From positions 153,455,121 to 153,519,120 of the forward strand of contig CM056742.1 of assembly GCA_029851415.1 (NCBI GenBank): 64,000 bases of DNA, written 5' to 3'. Numbering within the stretch: position 1 is the stretch's first letter; each line of letters starts with the position of its first letter. Below are positions 10,857 to 22,300 of the stretch, piece by piece. The stretch is from Eretmocerus hayati (Eukaryota > Arthropoda > Insecta > Hymenoptera > Aphelinidae). The notes beneath the pieces are model-generated. The model was not told the DNA's origin. It saw only the letters and a list, made by a program, of their open reading frames with translations, and searched no databases. A program made the translations under genes and the position numbers.

Positions 10857-12379
10857 TTCCTTAGCAGACTCCTGTCTTAGGATAAATGAAAAAAGGATAC
10901 ATCCATCTGCTTGTGATGCATCCCTGATAAAAATATGATTCAAGGTAGGATAAATTCTGTTATTAAATGATTTATATCTGATCTTCAATAACTAATTCGC
11001 CTTTGTTGGCTTGATCTTTGGCTTCATTAAAAATGGTTACAGGTCGAAGGATTACTATATTACGACTCAAATCTGTCAGAATGATGTGAAATCCATAAAT
11101 TCAAAAAATGTAAACGGAATGTGCTATCTTCAACCCCATCATTTTGATTTCCTTCATTTTTTGAAAAATTTCTTAATCTCTTTAGAAAATACTGCATCAA
11201 CTTGTCAATGTCTCACTCCCAACGCTTCCTCAAGCCTCAATACCATTGGCATCGTTTTCAGCTCGTCAAAAAACTTGAAATAACCGAGATCAATTCAATT
11301 CATACCCCGATCCAAACCTACCTATACACTCATCATGCATCTCAAGCGCGTGTGAAGAGGCTGGAGATGACTTTTCGATCTCGGGTTAGTTTTTTGGATC
11401 CAGCTTTTTTTTTAATCATAAAGTTTGGGAACTAAACCCACGAGAAATTCGGCCTCTACGTCGAAAAACACTTCAAAATCACATATTTGCATCTTTTAAT
11501 TATTTTAACTCGAAATTCGGGGTTTTACGTCGATTGAAGGAGCCACGAACTCACATATTTGGTACCATGGATTATTTCATTCTTCGGACCAGCTAGATCT
11601 CGAGGTTTACCCCATCAAATCGACTCCCTCACCCAGTAGTCATTTCGGAGGTAATTACATCAGCTACCGATTAAGAATACATTTGGGTATATTTCGAAGA
11701 ATGCGCATGCGCAGCCGCTAATTTGGGAAATATCAATAAAAATTTACTTTACAAATGATTTTATTGCATTTTTGACCACTTTTTATCACCAAAAATGATA
11801 TTTTTCAACAATCTTTTCTATGTAAAATGACTAGGCAAACACGATGGAGTGGTTAATTAACGTCTTGATTGAAGTAAAAACCCATTTTTATTTTTTATGA
11901 ACTTTTTTAGGGCCCTCAATCAAAAATTATCGGTATGAGAATATCCTTTTTCTATTTGTCATTGTTACAAGAATACGTCAAAGGATATCCAGATTTATTC
12001 AATCAAATGCGTCAGAATGTGATTCAATCGACCAAACGCCGATTTTTCAGGTTTTTGGAGGATTTTTAGGATGCCGTTCGTTTCTCACTCACTTTGGTAG
12101 TAGACTCTGGGGGAAATAACTCTGAGGGCCATACCTGACAAGGGCCTATTCACCATCCTTACCCGACTAGTCTCTTTGGCTTGCTCGTGCATCACAGGAT
12201 TCTTTGCATCCGTTTTGCATTGGCAATTCACGAGGCATAAGATTTGCATCGAAGCTTTCTCAATGACAGCCTAGTAAATAAAAATCCGACTACCACCATC
12301 AAATTATCTCAACAAATACGAATACACAAAAAGGTCTGGGAAATTCCTTCCATTACATTGCATGGAAAGAGCTAGATCT
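10857..12379. other. non-coding stretch
   Basis: No gene or clear repeat. This would be the upstream region of the adenylate kinase-like gene. Confidence 0.5.
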
Positions 12380-12800
12380 CGCCAACGCCCTATACACAGA
12401 CCAACCCCCCTCCCTTTCCCACCCCTCCACTCCTCTACCCTCACATTCCCATACACACATATCTGTAAATCTCGAGCAATACACCCCCGGGGTGGAGTTT
12501 TTCCTACTGCGCGCGCATCTAAATTTTCATAACGCAAGCGCACCCCCATCATCACTGCTTATACACTTCAATATCATTGAGCTCACCACCAAGCCAAGCC
12601 CAAGCTCAAACAGTATTTCATCCGATCTACAATCGTATTCGTCGTTATCACTCGTTACCGATCATCCAAAGCAATCGGACGCGCGCGCGCGCGCATACAT
12701 TCTATCTATCACGTATTCCCAATTCACCAAAATTCCCAGAGTGAGTGTTGAAAAAAAAAGAAAAAAATTTCGTCATCAAAGGATAATATAGAAACATCAA

Positions 12801-12833
12801 ATGAAGGCTGGTGGCCAACTGTACGTTTTATAG
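12801..12833 (+). other. short upstream ORF (10 codons)
   Basis: An ATG at 12801 with A at -3 opens a ten-codon frame ending in TAG. It matters only if transcription starts upstream of it. Confidence 0.25.
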
Positions 12834-12841
12834 CAAAGCTC

Positions 12842-13042
12842 ATGTGGACCGGCTTGCTCATCAGTCTGACGTTGCGCAGAGTTATTAGAAAGTTGCGCCG
12901 TTTCGAGGCGCGCCGGCAACTTCGGGATCATCATCATCGTCATCTACAAATTATTCTAGACGAACCATATAATTTATTAGTACCCGAACTAGAAAGACAT
13001 CAGGGTAGACGAAGACGTCAACCAGAATTATCTCACGGTTGA
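12842..13042 (+). CDS. upstream ORF or small Arg/His-rich protein
   Basis: Sixty-six codons, with a hydrophobic start (Gly-Leu-Leu-Ile-Ser-Leu-Thr-Leu) followed by many Arg and a His cluster. It lies in the probable leader of the adenylate kinase-like gene and ends just before a possible splice donor near 13055. It could be a translated uORF that damps expression or a chance frame in CpG-rich leader. No family is recognised. Confidence 0.25.
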   Translation: MWTGLLISLTLRRVIRKLRRFEARRQLRDHHHRHLQIILDEPYNLLVPELERHQGRRRRQPELSHG

Positions 13043-13310
13043 TTAAAAGAAAGAGGTAAGACCTCGAAAAAGTGTCGTGTATATTGTGAGGTCACCTGGT
13101 GTTAAAAGACATCATTCTAACGATCGATTGATAAAATCGATCGTCGCACGCGCTAGCGCGAGTGCCAGTAGTAGTACGAGTCAGGCATTAGTCAGACGAA
13201 TAAGTAAAGAAACGCTCTCAAAGTGAGTGAGAGATATAGTAAGTCCGCCTTGGCCGGACATGTGAGTAAATGGCCCTGGACGGATCGCGGATTCAACGCG
13301 ACCGACTACT

Positions 13311-13332
13311 ATGGGCATCTGCCTCGACACTG
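13311..13332 (+). CDS. AK-like exon 1 (MGICLDT)
   Basis: The ATG at 13311 has A at -3 and G at +4. Seven codons plus one base precede a strong donor, G|GTAAGT. That phase joins exactly to exon 2 to give Thr-Glu-Gln-Gln. Gly2 and Cys4 resemble acylated N-termini such as the membrane-bound AK1 variant, although Asp6 is not the favoured residue for N-myristoyltransferase. An upstream ATG at 13270 is out of frame. The long intron makes this link an inference, though a good one. Confidence 0.6.
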
Positions 13333-16300
13333 GTAAGTAACTCTTTTTCATTTAAGAAATGTACGTTAAAATCTGAAGTGAATACTTGGTAGAATTGTGT
13401 AGGGTATATACGATGTGATACGATTTTAAGCACCATGCCGTAGCTTCCTCTTTTACGCCGATATATTGATCAACGCGAATAAATAAAAGACCCCATCATT
13501 CACCGTAACAATGCATATTCAAAAGGCATGGGCAGTGATGACAGTGTATGACTAAGTATATAATCGTACTGACGAAGGAGAGTTGAGTTGAAACAATTTA
13601 TTTGGAGTAAATGTGTTTGTCAATGGCCTCGAGCCTGGCATACCGAGTATATATTTGTGTTGACGCTATTCATTCAATACCGGCATTTGCAGGGATGAAG
13701 AATAAGATTTACTTCTTGCAAAATTTTAAGAATTCCAATACATTGATTAATTAGAGCGTCTAGGCTGCACTAGCTGCAGTCGTTGAAGTTGAAAGGAAGA
13801 TATTTGTTAGTCCCACATTTAGGGCGTTTATTATTCGATTCTTCCATGATCAAGAGGTTTCATATTTTGCACTGTTTTTTTACCCACAGAAAAAAAATTC
13901 TGTCACAAATACAAATCCTTAATGGATTAAGATTCATGATCGAGGCTTTATTATCAATTTATTATTGCTCAAGTAATTTTTCTTTATAAAGTAAGGTATC
14001 TGTGCCTAATTTGCCCCCATTCCCTAATTTGCCCCCATTCAAGTTCTCACATGTACGAACCCGCAGACCTTGCCCCGCATTTTTTTCATGTTTGTTACGT
14101 TAAAATATGAGAAAATAAATGTTTTGGACCGATCGTAGATGACCCGCGCCTTTCTTAGAACAGAAGAACTGATTTCGCTACTTCCGACTTCTTTTTTGTT
14201 ATTCACTAAAAGTTATGCCAAACAAAATTGATGGAATCAATTTTAACGTGCCTTAACTCATTTTCTTTGTCTTTGTCCCAACTTTAGAATGCTTTTTGCA
14301 GAATTGCAGAATTCGATTTTTAGCCGATTCTACGCCCATATCACTAGAAAAAGTGCAGTGTTCCTAATTTGCCCCTATAGTCTTTTTCCAAACTCATTCC
14401 TCGGTCCATTAAGATGCACCAATTTACCTCAAAAAGTTTTAAAGGCATTAAAAAAAGCTACAAAATGAGCTAAAGTACGTCTCATTTGGAGGTCTGGGAG
14501 CCGAGATATCCCGCTTTCACGAAAAACCCGTATAATCCCATGAAAATAGGCCTCTTTTCCCTGTGGGGGCAAATTAGGAACACACTGACAAAAACTCGCA
14601 AAAAATCTTCTTTCGCGAAAATCAAGATATCTCGGCTCTAATTTGTTCAAATTGAACGTACCTTAGCTCATTTTCAAGGTCTTGAAACAAGCTACAAAAT
14701 GAGCTAAACTACGTTGAAAAATATAGAGATGAGTTGAAATGGCAAGTAAAACAAAAGTAGTGGGGGCAAATTAGGCACACTTACCTTAGCTTTTTCAGAT
14801 TGAGCAGAAAATTTTGAATCAATCCCAAGATTCTAAGCTCACAAAATGCTCGGCTTGCAGAAAATTTGCAAAAATTTGCGATTTAAAAAAATTCGACCAT
14901 GTACTCAAACTTTGATGAACACTGAGAAGCCAGTATCTTCTTGAAACGAGGAATCGAATCAAAGATGAACTATCCGGTGTAAAATAAGATTTGATTCGCA
15001 TGTAAGAAATTCCATGAAATGGATATTAAATCGAGGATAACTATTATATAATCTTTGATCTAGCGTGTTTGAGGTAATCCATATCGCATCACCATCGAAT
15101 TAGTGCCCAAACTTTTCGTTTTGGTCCAAATGTGATTTTATTTAGTACTAGAACATGCAGTAAAGGCGCAGTACATCGCATCACAAATCACCATTGAAAA
15201 GAGTTCAATATTCTGAAAAATTTGCCATGACTTCCAACCAAGGAATCTTTCTGTTGACTCGACAAACAAGGAACGATGGTCACGGAATCATATAGTCATC
15301 TGTCAGTGTGCTGTTGCGTGCGATCGACTTTGACAACCGATTAAGTTTAAGAATACATCAAACCACACAAATTGAAAAGCACGCCATGCGCGATGACGAA
15401 CGACGATGATTACCTTCTATATTCGCATCCCTTTTGCAGATGTTTACGTTCTTGATCCTTTTGAGTCTTTCATTCAAAGATAATTGGATAGGCAACACTA
15501 AAATAACATTTTATCATCAAAACGATGCCATGAACTTGGCTCAATTTCCTATTAAGCATACCATGTGGTAATTTTGTGAGATTTCTCATGATTCATGATC
15601 AAATCGCGCAGCTTATCTCAAAATAAAAATGATCCAAAACGACAATGATGTGAGAAAAATATCCGTGAGGCGGGTATTTTTACTTTTTTTTCTTCCTGAG
15701 AACTAAGTTTATCCAACTCATAACGATGTAAAAGAATATTTACGTACCGACAAAAATGAATGCTGTGAGTACATACACGATTTGAAGTCATGCAGTCACC
15801 GGGCAAGCTTAATTTCGTTCACATTTTTCTCCGACACTTTTGCGATTTAGGCTACACGACGAGTTCTCGCGCTCTCATTATTGTACTTGGGTGCAACGAT
15901 TCGTCGTGTGAACAAAACGTGCTCAAATTAGAGGTAAAAAGGTACCAGTCGTCCAGCCGTTCCCGTTTTTGTGCGAAGTTCTTATAATTTGGGGTAAACC
16001 GTGAGTTGTAGAGGATAAGACACACAATAACAATAGCTTCAGACAACTCATCTCAACTTTACCTGTGTAATGGCTAAAGTCATACCCGCATGAGCAGCGG
16101 GCAGATATAGCCAACAAAAAGAAGAAGAAGAAGAAGAACTCATCTCAAACTTATAGCGTAGACATGCAACGCAGCCATAAAGTTCCATAAAGGTTAACAT
16201 GCATGAGTTGTCCTATTGTTATTGACCAAATCGTACTCTACAACTCGCCATTTCGTCTAGACTATAAGTAATAGAGTAGTGAAAAAATTTGTAACAACTG

Positions 16301-19300
16301 GACCACTGGCACACCACTGGTACCTCCTAACCTATAAAACGAGCACATTGTAATTCGCACTTTTATCCGATTCTCTCGTGATTTGGGGTAAACGACGAGT
16401 TGAGCCATTCAAGTTTGATGATAAGAAGTGCGCGACAACTCGTCGTTTACCCCAAATCGAAGGAGAATTCTCGAGTGAAGTCGGAATAAAATTAAGCTTG
16501 CACGGCTACCACAAGCCCATAAAAGTTTTACGTATGATGTGAATGGAAGGCCATACCCGTGAAAGAACATGATATTTGGTGCCCGATCATGCATGGCCGC
16601 ATACAGAATGGTATATTATAATACAAGGGCGCAAACGATGGTTTTCGCACTTCGAGTGACCTTTTTAGGCCCGAGCCGCATGCGAGGGTCTAAATAGTCA
16701 TGAGAAAGCGAAAACCGTTGCGCCCGAGTATCATACTATGTTTCTTGATCTTCTGTGAGCAAATGAAAAGCGACAAACAGTGTGCAAATGACTTATTTGA
16801 GCACAAACGATCAAAATAGTATTTTTCGATTCGAGGGAGGGAAGTTTGGTTTATCTTTTCGAGTGATTGTTTTCTGCCCGAGCCCTGGCGAGGGTCGAAA
16901 TTAGCACGAGTAAAGCAAAAAAACTTCACGCCCGAGTATCGAAATACGTTTTTCGATCGACTGGGCGTAAGTTAAACGAAAACTACCGTGCGTAAAGCAG
17001 TGCTTTACGCACAGTCGATCGAAAAATAGTATGTAGTCATGCATGGGGCATCCGTTAGACGTACCATGGACGTGTATACGACCGTGCCTCAAACAATTAT
17101 TTAGGATATCGCGGAGTGCATACATCCTCTTTCGCGAAAAAATTTTTCCGGACATAATTCAATATCTTACGATAGAAAGTCGTATGTATTGACCCACGTC
17201 GAAAAATTGACGCTGTACACTGAGAGACTTCCGTCATTAAATTTTACAGATGTGGAATTAATTTTTAGAGAAAGACGCTGCAATTGGGGGACAACTAGGT
17301 ATTTTTGAAACCCGGGCTGCAATTTTTGATGTCATGACACTAATTTTTCTTGCCGGATACGATAATGGATTAAAATATAATTTTACTGGGAAGAAGTAAG
17401 TTTTTTCCCCAGGTAGTATTTACACTGACTTATGAAGTATAGATATGCTCAAACTTCAAATTAGATTTCGTACAATGTTTGATACATGGTGATACATTAT
17501 ATGATGATATACTTATATTATGATTGATACTTATGCCACTATATAACTAGATATATTTTTCTCACATCCTACCACACTCTCGCCATCTATGGTGTTCGTT
17601 TACGTCCAAATTTTGGAACTTCTATATATACAAACGAGGTCAGATTTGACCACTCGCGAGAAAGACTGAACACGTCGTTTACGAATTTTCCTGAATATAG
17701 ATGTGTTTTCCCCCAGCTGAAAATATAGACGTATCCCCATGCGCGGCTTGGTGCGTATTGGGGCACGTATGGCGCAGCGTATTGCAGCGCGCAGTGTAGC
17801 GCGAAGGATCCGGGTCGATAATCCCGGGCGTCCCAATACGCATCTCCATACGTGCCAGCGCTGCGGAGTGAAAGTAATGGTGACGCCCAGCTGTGGGCCG
17901 TGGGCCGCAGGCGAGCCGGGAAGCTTTATACATATATATAGTGCATGCCACGTGGTATTTCGTTCGCGCGCCCATTACATGTGCCCATACTGCCCATACG
18001 CGTCCCAATACACGTTCCAATACGTGCCTCGACCAGCTATATAAAACCAACTCAGCTATGCAACTGTTGCCTTTGACCGATAGGTGGCTGCTAGGTTTTT
18101 GATCCTGCGCGAGAATTTTTCATGATTTCCCACATACTCTCATCTGAGATTCTCAAAAAATAGGTCATGAAGTCCTCTCGTCACTTTGAGGGTGATAGCG
18201 TTTGATCAGGTAATGTTACATCCTATTAGATCAAACGTTATCACCTTCAAAGTGATAAGAGGACTTCATGACCTATTTTTTGAGAATCTCAGATGAGACT
18301 ATGTCGGAAATCATGAAAAATTCTCGTGCAGGATCAAAAACCTAGCAGCCACCTATCGGTCAAAGGCAAGAGTTGCCTAGCTGAGTTGGTTTTATATAGC
18401 TGGTCGAGGCACGTATTGGAACGTGTATTGGGACGCGTATGGGCAGTATGGGCACATGTAATGGGCGCGCGAACGAAATACCACGTGGCATGCACTATAT
18501 ATATGTATAAAGCTTCCCGGCTCGCCTGCGGCCCACGGCCCACAGCTGGGCGTCACCATTACTTTCACTCCGAAGCGCTGGCACGTATGGAGATGCGTAT
18601 TGGGACGCCCGGGATTATCGACCCGGATCCTTCGCGCTACACTGCGCGCTGCAATACGCTGCGCCATACGTGCCCCAATACGCACCAAGCCGCGCATGGG
18701 GATACGTATATATTTTCAGCTGGGGCCTTTGATGTACTAACATGCGTTATCGCTCAGTTTATCATTCCAACGTGAAAGGGGAATTCTAACATGATCATTG
18801 AACTCAAAATTTGATTCGAAAGAGCTATTATTGAGTCTCAGAACGAGCCGAGAGCGCTTCGGATCCATCTGGTGGCGTTAATGACAAATGGTGCCCTCTG
18901 TTTGCTACGTTTGAGTGGTTGTATCGGCCCACACTAAATTTTAGTTCTGGAGCACTAATTTTTGCTTCCCACGCGCCAATTTTTGGTGCCCGTGTGACGG
19001 GAGAGAAATTTTGTTGCGGGATCACTAAAATTTGATGTTGCATCTTTAAATTTTGCTGCGGATACTACACTTTCTGATGAAATTCAATCCTGTCCCCCGG
19101 ATGGAGCCGATCGCAGCAATTTTTAATGTCGGGAGTTTCTCAGTGTAGCTATTATATTGAATTTTTTGACTCGAAAATTTTTTGTAGCTTCTTTGATATG
19201 TTTTTGATCGGCCAATGTGTCCAGATATCCTCCAAGGTCGAATAAAAAATTCCAAAAAATACGAATGTCCAGAAAAATGCAAAAATCACCTTTTTCACTA

Positions 19301-22300
19301 AAAAAAATTGTAGATGGCGCAATTTTCATCCAAATGAGCTGAAAATTCAACTGAGTCATCTCGAGATGAGGTCAATTCAAGAAAAAAATAGCGCAAGAGT
19401 GGATTTTGCAAAAAAGGTATTTATTCCGACATATTTCGACCGATGAATTGAGAATTTTTATTCTCACCCAATATGCCGGAATGAAGACCTCCATTGAAAG
19501 ATCGACCACTGGACTATTTCTTCCTCATATCTACTTGATCTTGAGATAACTCAGTTAAATTTTCAGCTCATTCCATTGAAAATTGCGTCCTCTAGAATAT
19601 TTTCAGTGGAAAGGCTTTTTTTGCAATTTTTTGCAATAATTTGTTATTGCAACAATAAAATGCAATGAAAAATAGCGCGCATAGCTGGCACACCTGGGTA
19701 CTTTAGACCCAGCGCGGGCAATTTCGCCTTGCTGTGGTGGGAAGACGCGCGCGCCAGACCTTGACCTGTTGCTATATGCACGGTCGGTAAGTGGCACATC
19801 TTGACTACCAACAAATGTCACCCTCAGCCCAGGAAACTTCGAATTACGAGTGTGGCGATCTCATAAAAAAGGCCTTGGGTCGAATAGACCCACGTGTGCC
19901 AACCGAGGGTTAAGAGTATTAATGTGCAGCTAATGTTATCCGGCATGACATTCTAGATTTTAAATTGAAATTACTTATAATTTTAGCGTACTTCTGACAC
20001 CACACTTTCGGCATTATCTGGCAGAAACTGGCGTGTCTGTACTACACGAGATTTGAAAAAAAAACTAGAGGATCAAATCTCATCACCTATAAAAATCAAG
20101 TACCCGCGTGATGGCTCACGTCACGTGAGTCATCCTGATAGTGCGGATTGACTCCTTTTAAATTGAAAAACCATTCATCAATTTCATCCTTGCATTGAAT
20201 CAGCTGAGGATCACTTCATATCAGACTGGCCATATTCATGATACGTAGTGACAAAAAATGAAATTAAAAGAAACTGTAAGGCATGTCCATCAGATTGTGC
20301 AAATCTTTGAAAAATACTCGACTTCATAGTTGTATCACAATGTGAAATTGATGGAGGTGAAGGACCTTGTAACTGAGTTCATAAAGTTAGAGGAAAATAA
20401 CACATTTCCAAAACGAATTAACCTTCTCAAGTCTCTGTTGAACGCGTTTAATTTCTTCATCAAGAAAAAGTTGGAAGCGCTGCTTGGACTTTTGCGCTTG
20501 TGATTGCCATGCATATATGTAAGGCAATCACAAGCGTTTCACTCTGCTTATGGAGGTGAGAATAAAAAAGTTTATCCGACAATGATGCATATTTTAGAAC
20601 TATCGCGTTTCCCCAGAAAACAAACAAAACTTTCATAAATTTGCTGAACCAATCGATTCTAAATAGTACGTAGGACTCGACCATGAGTTTCAGTGCAAGT
20701 CTAGAAGGAGATCTTTATACTCTGGTACCGTGAACCGGGGCCCGTATTCTAAATTTTGAGTTAGAAATTTCCGGCAAAATTTACCGTAAAATTTGCCGGA
20801 TTCGGTGGCGCTCTGTCGGTAACCTGTAAAATTTGCCGCAGCTGCTGCAGTTTGCCGGCGCGATTTGCCGCATATTTGAGTTGCCGATAGCGTTGGTCGT
20901 GAAAAATACTGCAAACCGTGCCGGCAAACTGCAGCAGTAGCGGCAAATTTTACAGTTTACTTACAGAGCGCCACCGAATCCGGCAAATTTTGCGGTAAAA
21001 TTTACCGGAAAATTTTTCCGCAAAATTTAGAATACGGACCTAGTAAATTTATCAAAAGGCACGTCAAGACTACTCGACTTTTCTCCAAATTCACATGTAA
21101 ATACTAGAGATTCATCAAAATGAGAGCTAGAATATAAGAATATAATTTCGACGAGTATTTTGACAATAAAAGAAACAAAATAGTCCGCGGCTTTAGTCCT
21201 ATCAATTTTTATTGTAAAATAACTCCAGAAATTTGCAAAAACAATGGTTTTGGCTGAAGAAAACGCCGAGATATAAAATTCTAATCAGTCCGCGAGATTC
21301 TTTCCTGAGGCCGTATTCTAAATTTTGCGGTAAAATTTAGAATACGGGCCCGGGGTGGCTTTAGCCACTTTAGAGCTTCTAATGGAATTCCCATTACGAT
21401 TTTGTAACCTAACTTACATGTATCTTTATCTTAGGTCATCCGACGTGTCTTGACTTCTTATTTGAAACCTGCCACCGGATGCCGGGTTGACTGTGGCCAC
21501 TTTCGTTAAGCACCACGAACTTTGTGTACTTTTCAACATAAAGATGCGTATTTTCTCCTCGCAGAAAAAGCTCTGATTACTAATAAGTCCAGATACACAA
21601 ATGAAAGTCGTATAACATTATGCCAATGAATTAGAGACTTGCTACCTTAGTTTGAACAACGAAAGTAAGTCGACTACACGGGGTGGCCAAAGTCACCGCG
21701 GGCCAGGGCCCGTATTCTAAATTTTGCGGTAAAATTTTGCGGCAAAATTTTCCGGTGAAATTTACCGCAAAATTTGCCGGCATCGGTGGTGCTCTGTCGA
21801 TAATCTGTAAGATTTGCCACTATTGCTGCAGTTTACCGGCGCGATTTGCCGTATTTGGGTTGCCGATAGCGTTTGCCGTGAAAAATACGGCAAACCGCGC
21901 CGGCAAACTGCAGTAACTTAGCGGAAAATCTTACAGGTTACCGACAGAACGCCACCGACGCCGGCAAATTTTGCGGTAAATTTTGCCGGAAACTTTTACC
22001 GCAAAATTTAGATTACGGGCCCTGTGACCCGTCACCTCGGACGAGCGAAAGATTCAGGAAAAAAAAAAGAAATGACAAGTTTGCGTTCAAATTTTTGTGA
22101 GAAATGACAGCTGTAGTACCCAAATTCGACTTACATGACCCGAGAAATGACTATTTATCGTTCAAATGGTCGTTGGAAGTGGCGGATGGGGTGACCACAG
22201 TCACCCCGGGAAAGCCAAGAAATTACAAGTTTTCGTTCAAACAGTCGTTCTAAACGACTGTCGCACCTCAAGTCTATCGGCGAGAGCGCAGAATGTAGAA

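Larger units (their letters stand above)
12380..13310 (+). promoter_or_regulatory. probable promoter and 5' leader of the adenylate kinase-like gene
   Basis: Base composition changes here. There are C-rich blocks at about 12400-12500, a (CG)n run at about 12680-12695, and more CpGs than in the surroundings, as expected for a housekeeping-type insect promoter. No TATA box or initiator can be fixed. Possible donors (GAG then GTAAGA near 13055, and GTAAGT near 13230) suggest that the leader may itself be spliced. The stretch ends at the MGICLDT start codon. Confidence 0.4.

Noticed and set aside
13270..13332. ATG at 13270 as start of the kinase-like protein
   Set aside because: Its frame joins exon 2 in the wrong phase and does not lead to the P-loop; the base at -3 is T. 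The ATG at 13311 fits both frame and context.
18326..18775. 149-codon plus-strand frame and its mirror at 17679-18050
   Set aside because: Both lie in the arms of the 1 kb foldback. The same peptide appears on both strands because the arms are inverted copies; no protein is indicated.
20495..20536. Possible microRNA precursor
   Set aside because: The stem is only 14 base pairs with a 14-base loop, too short for an animal pre-miRNA.
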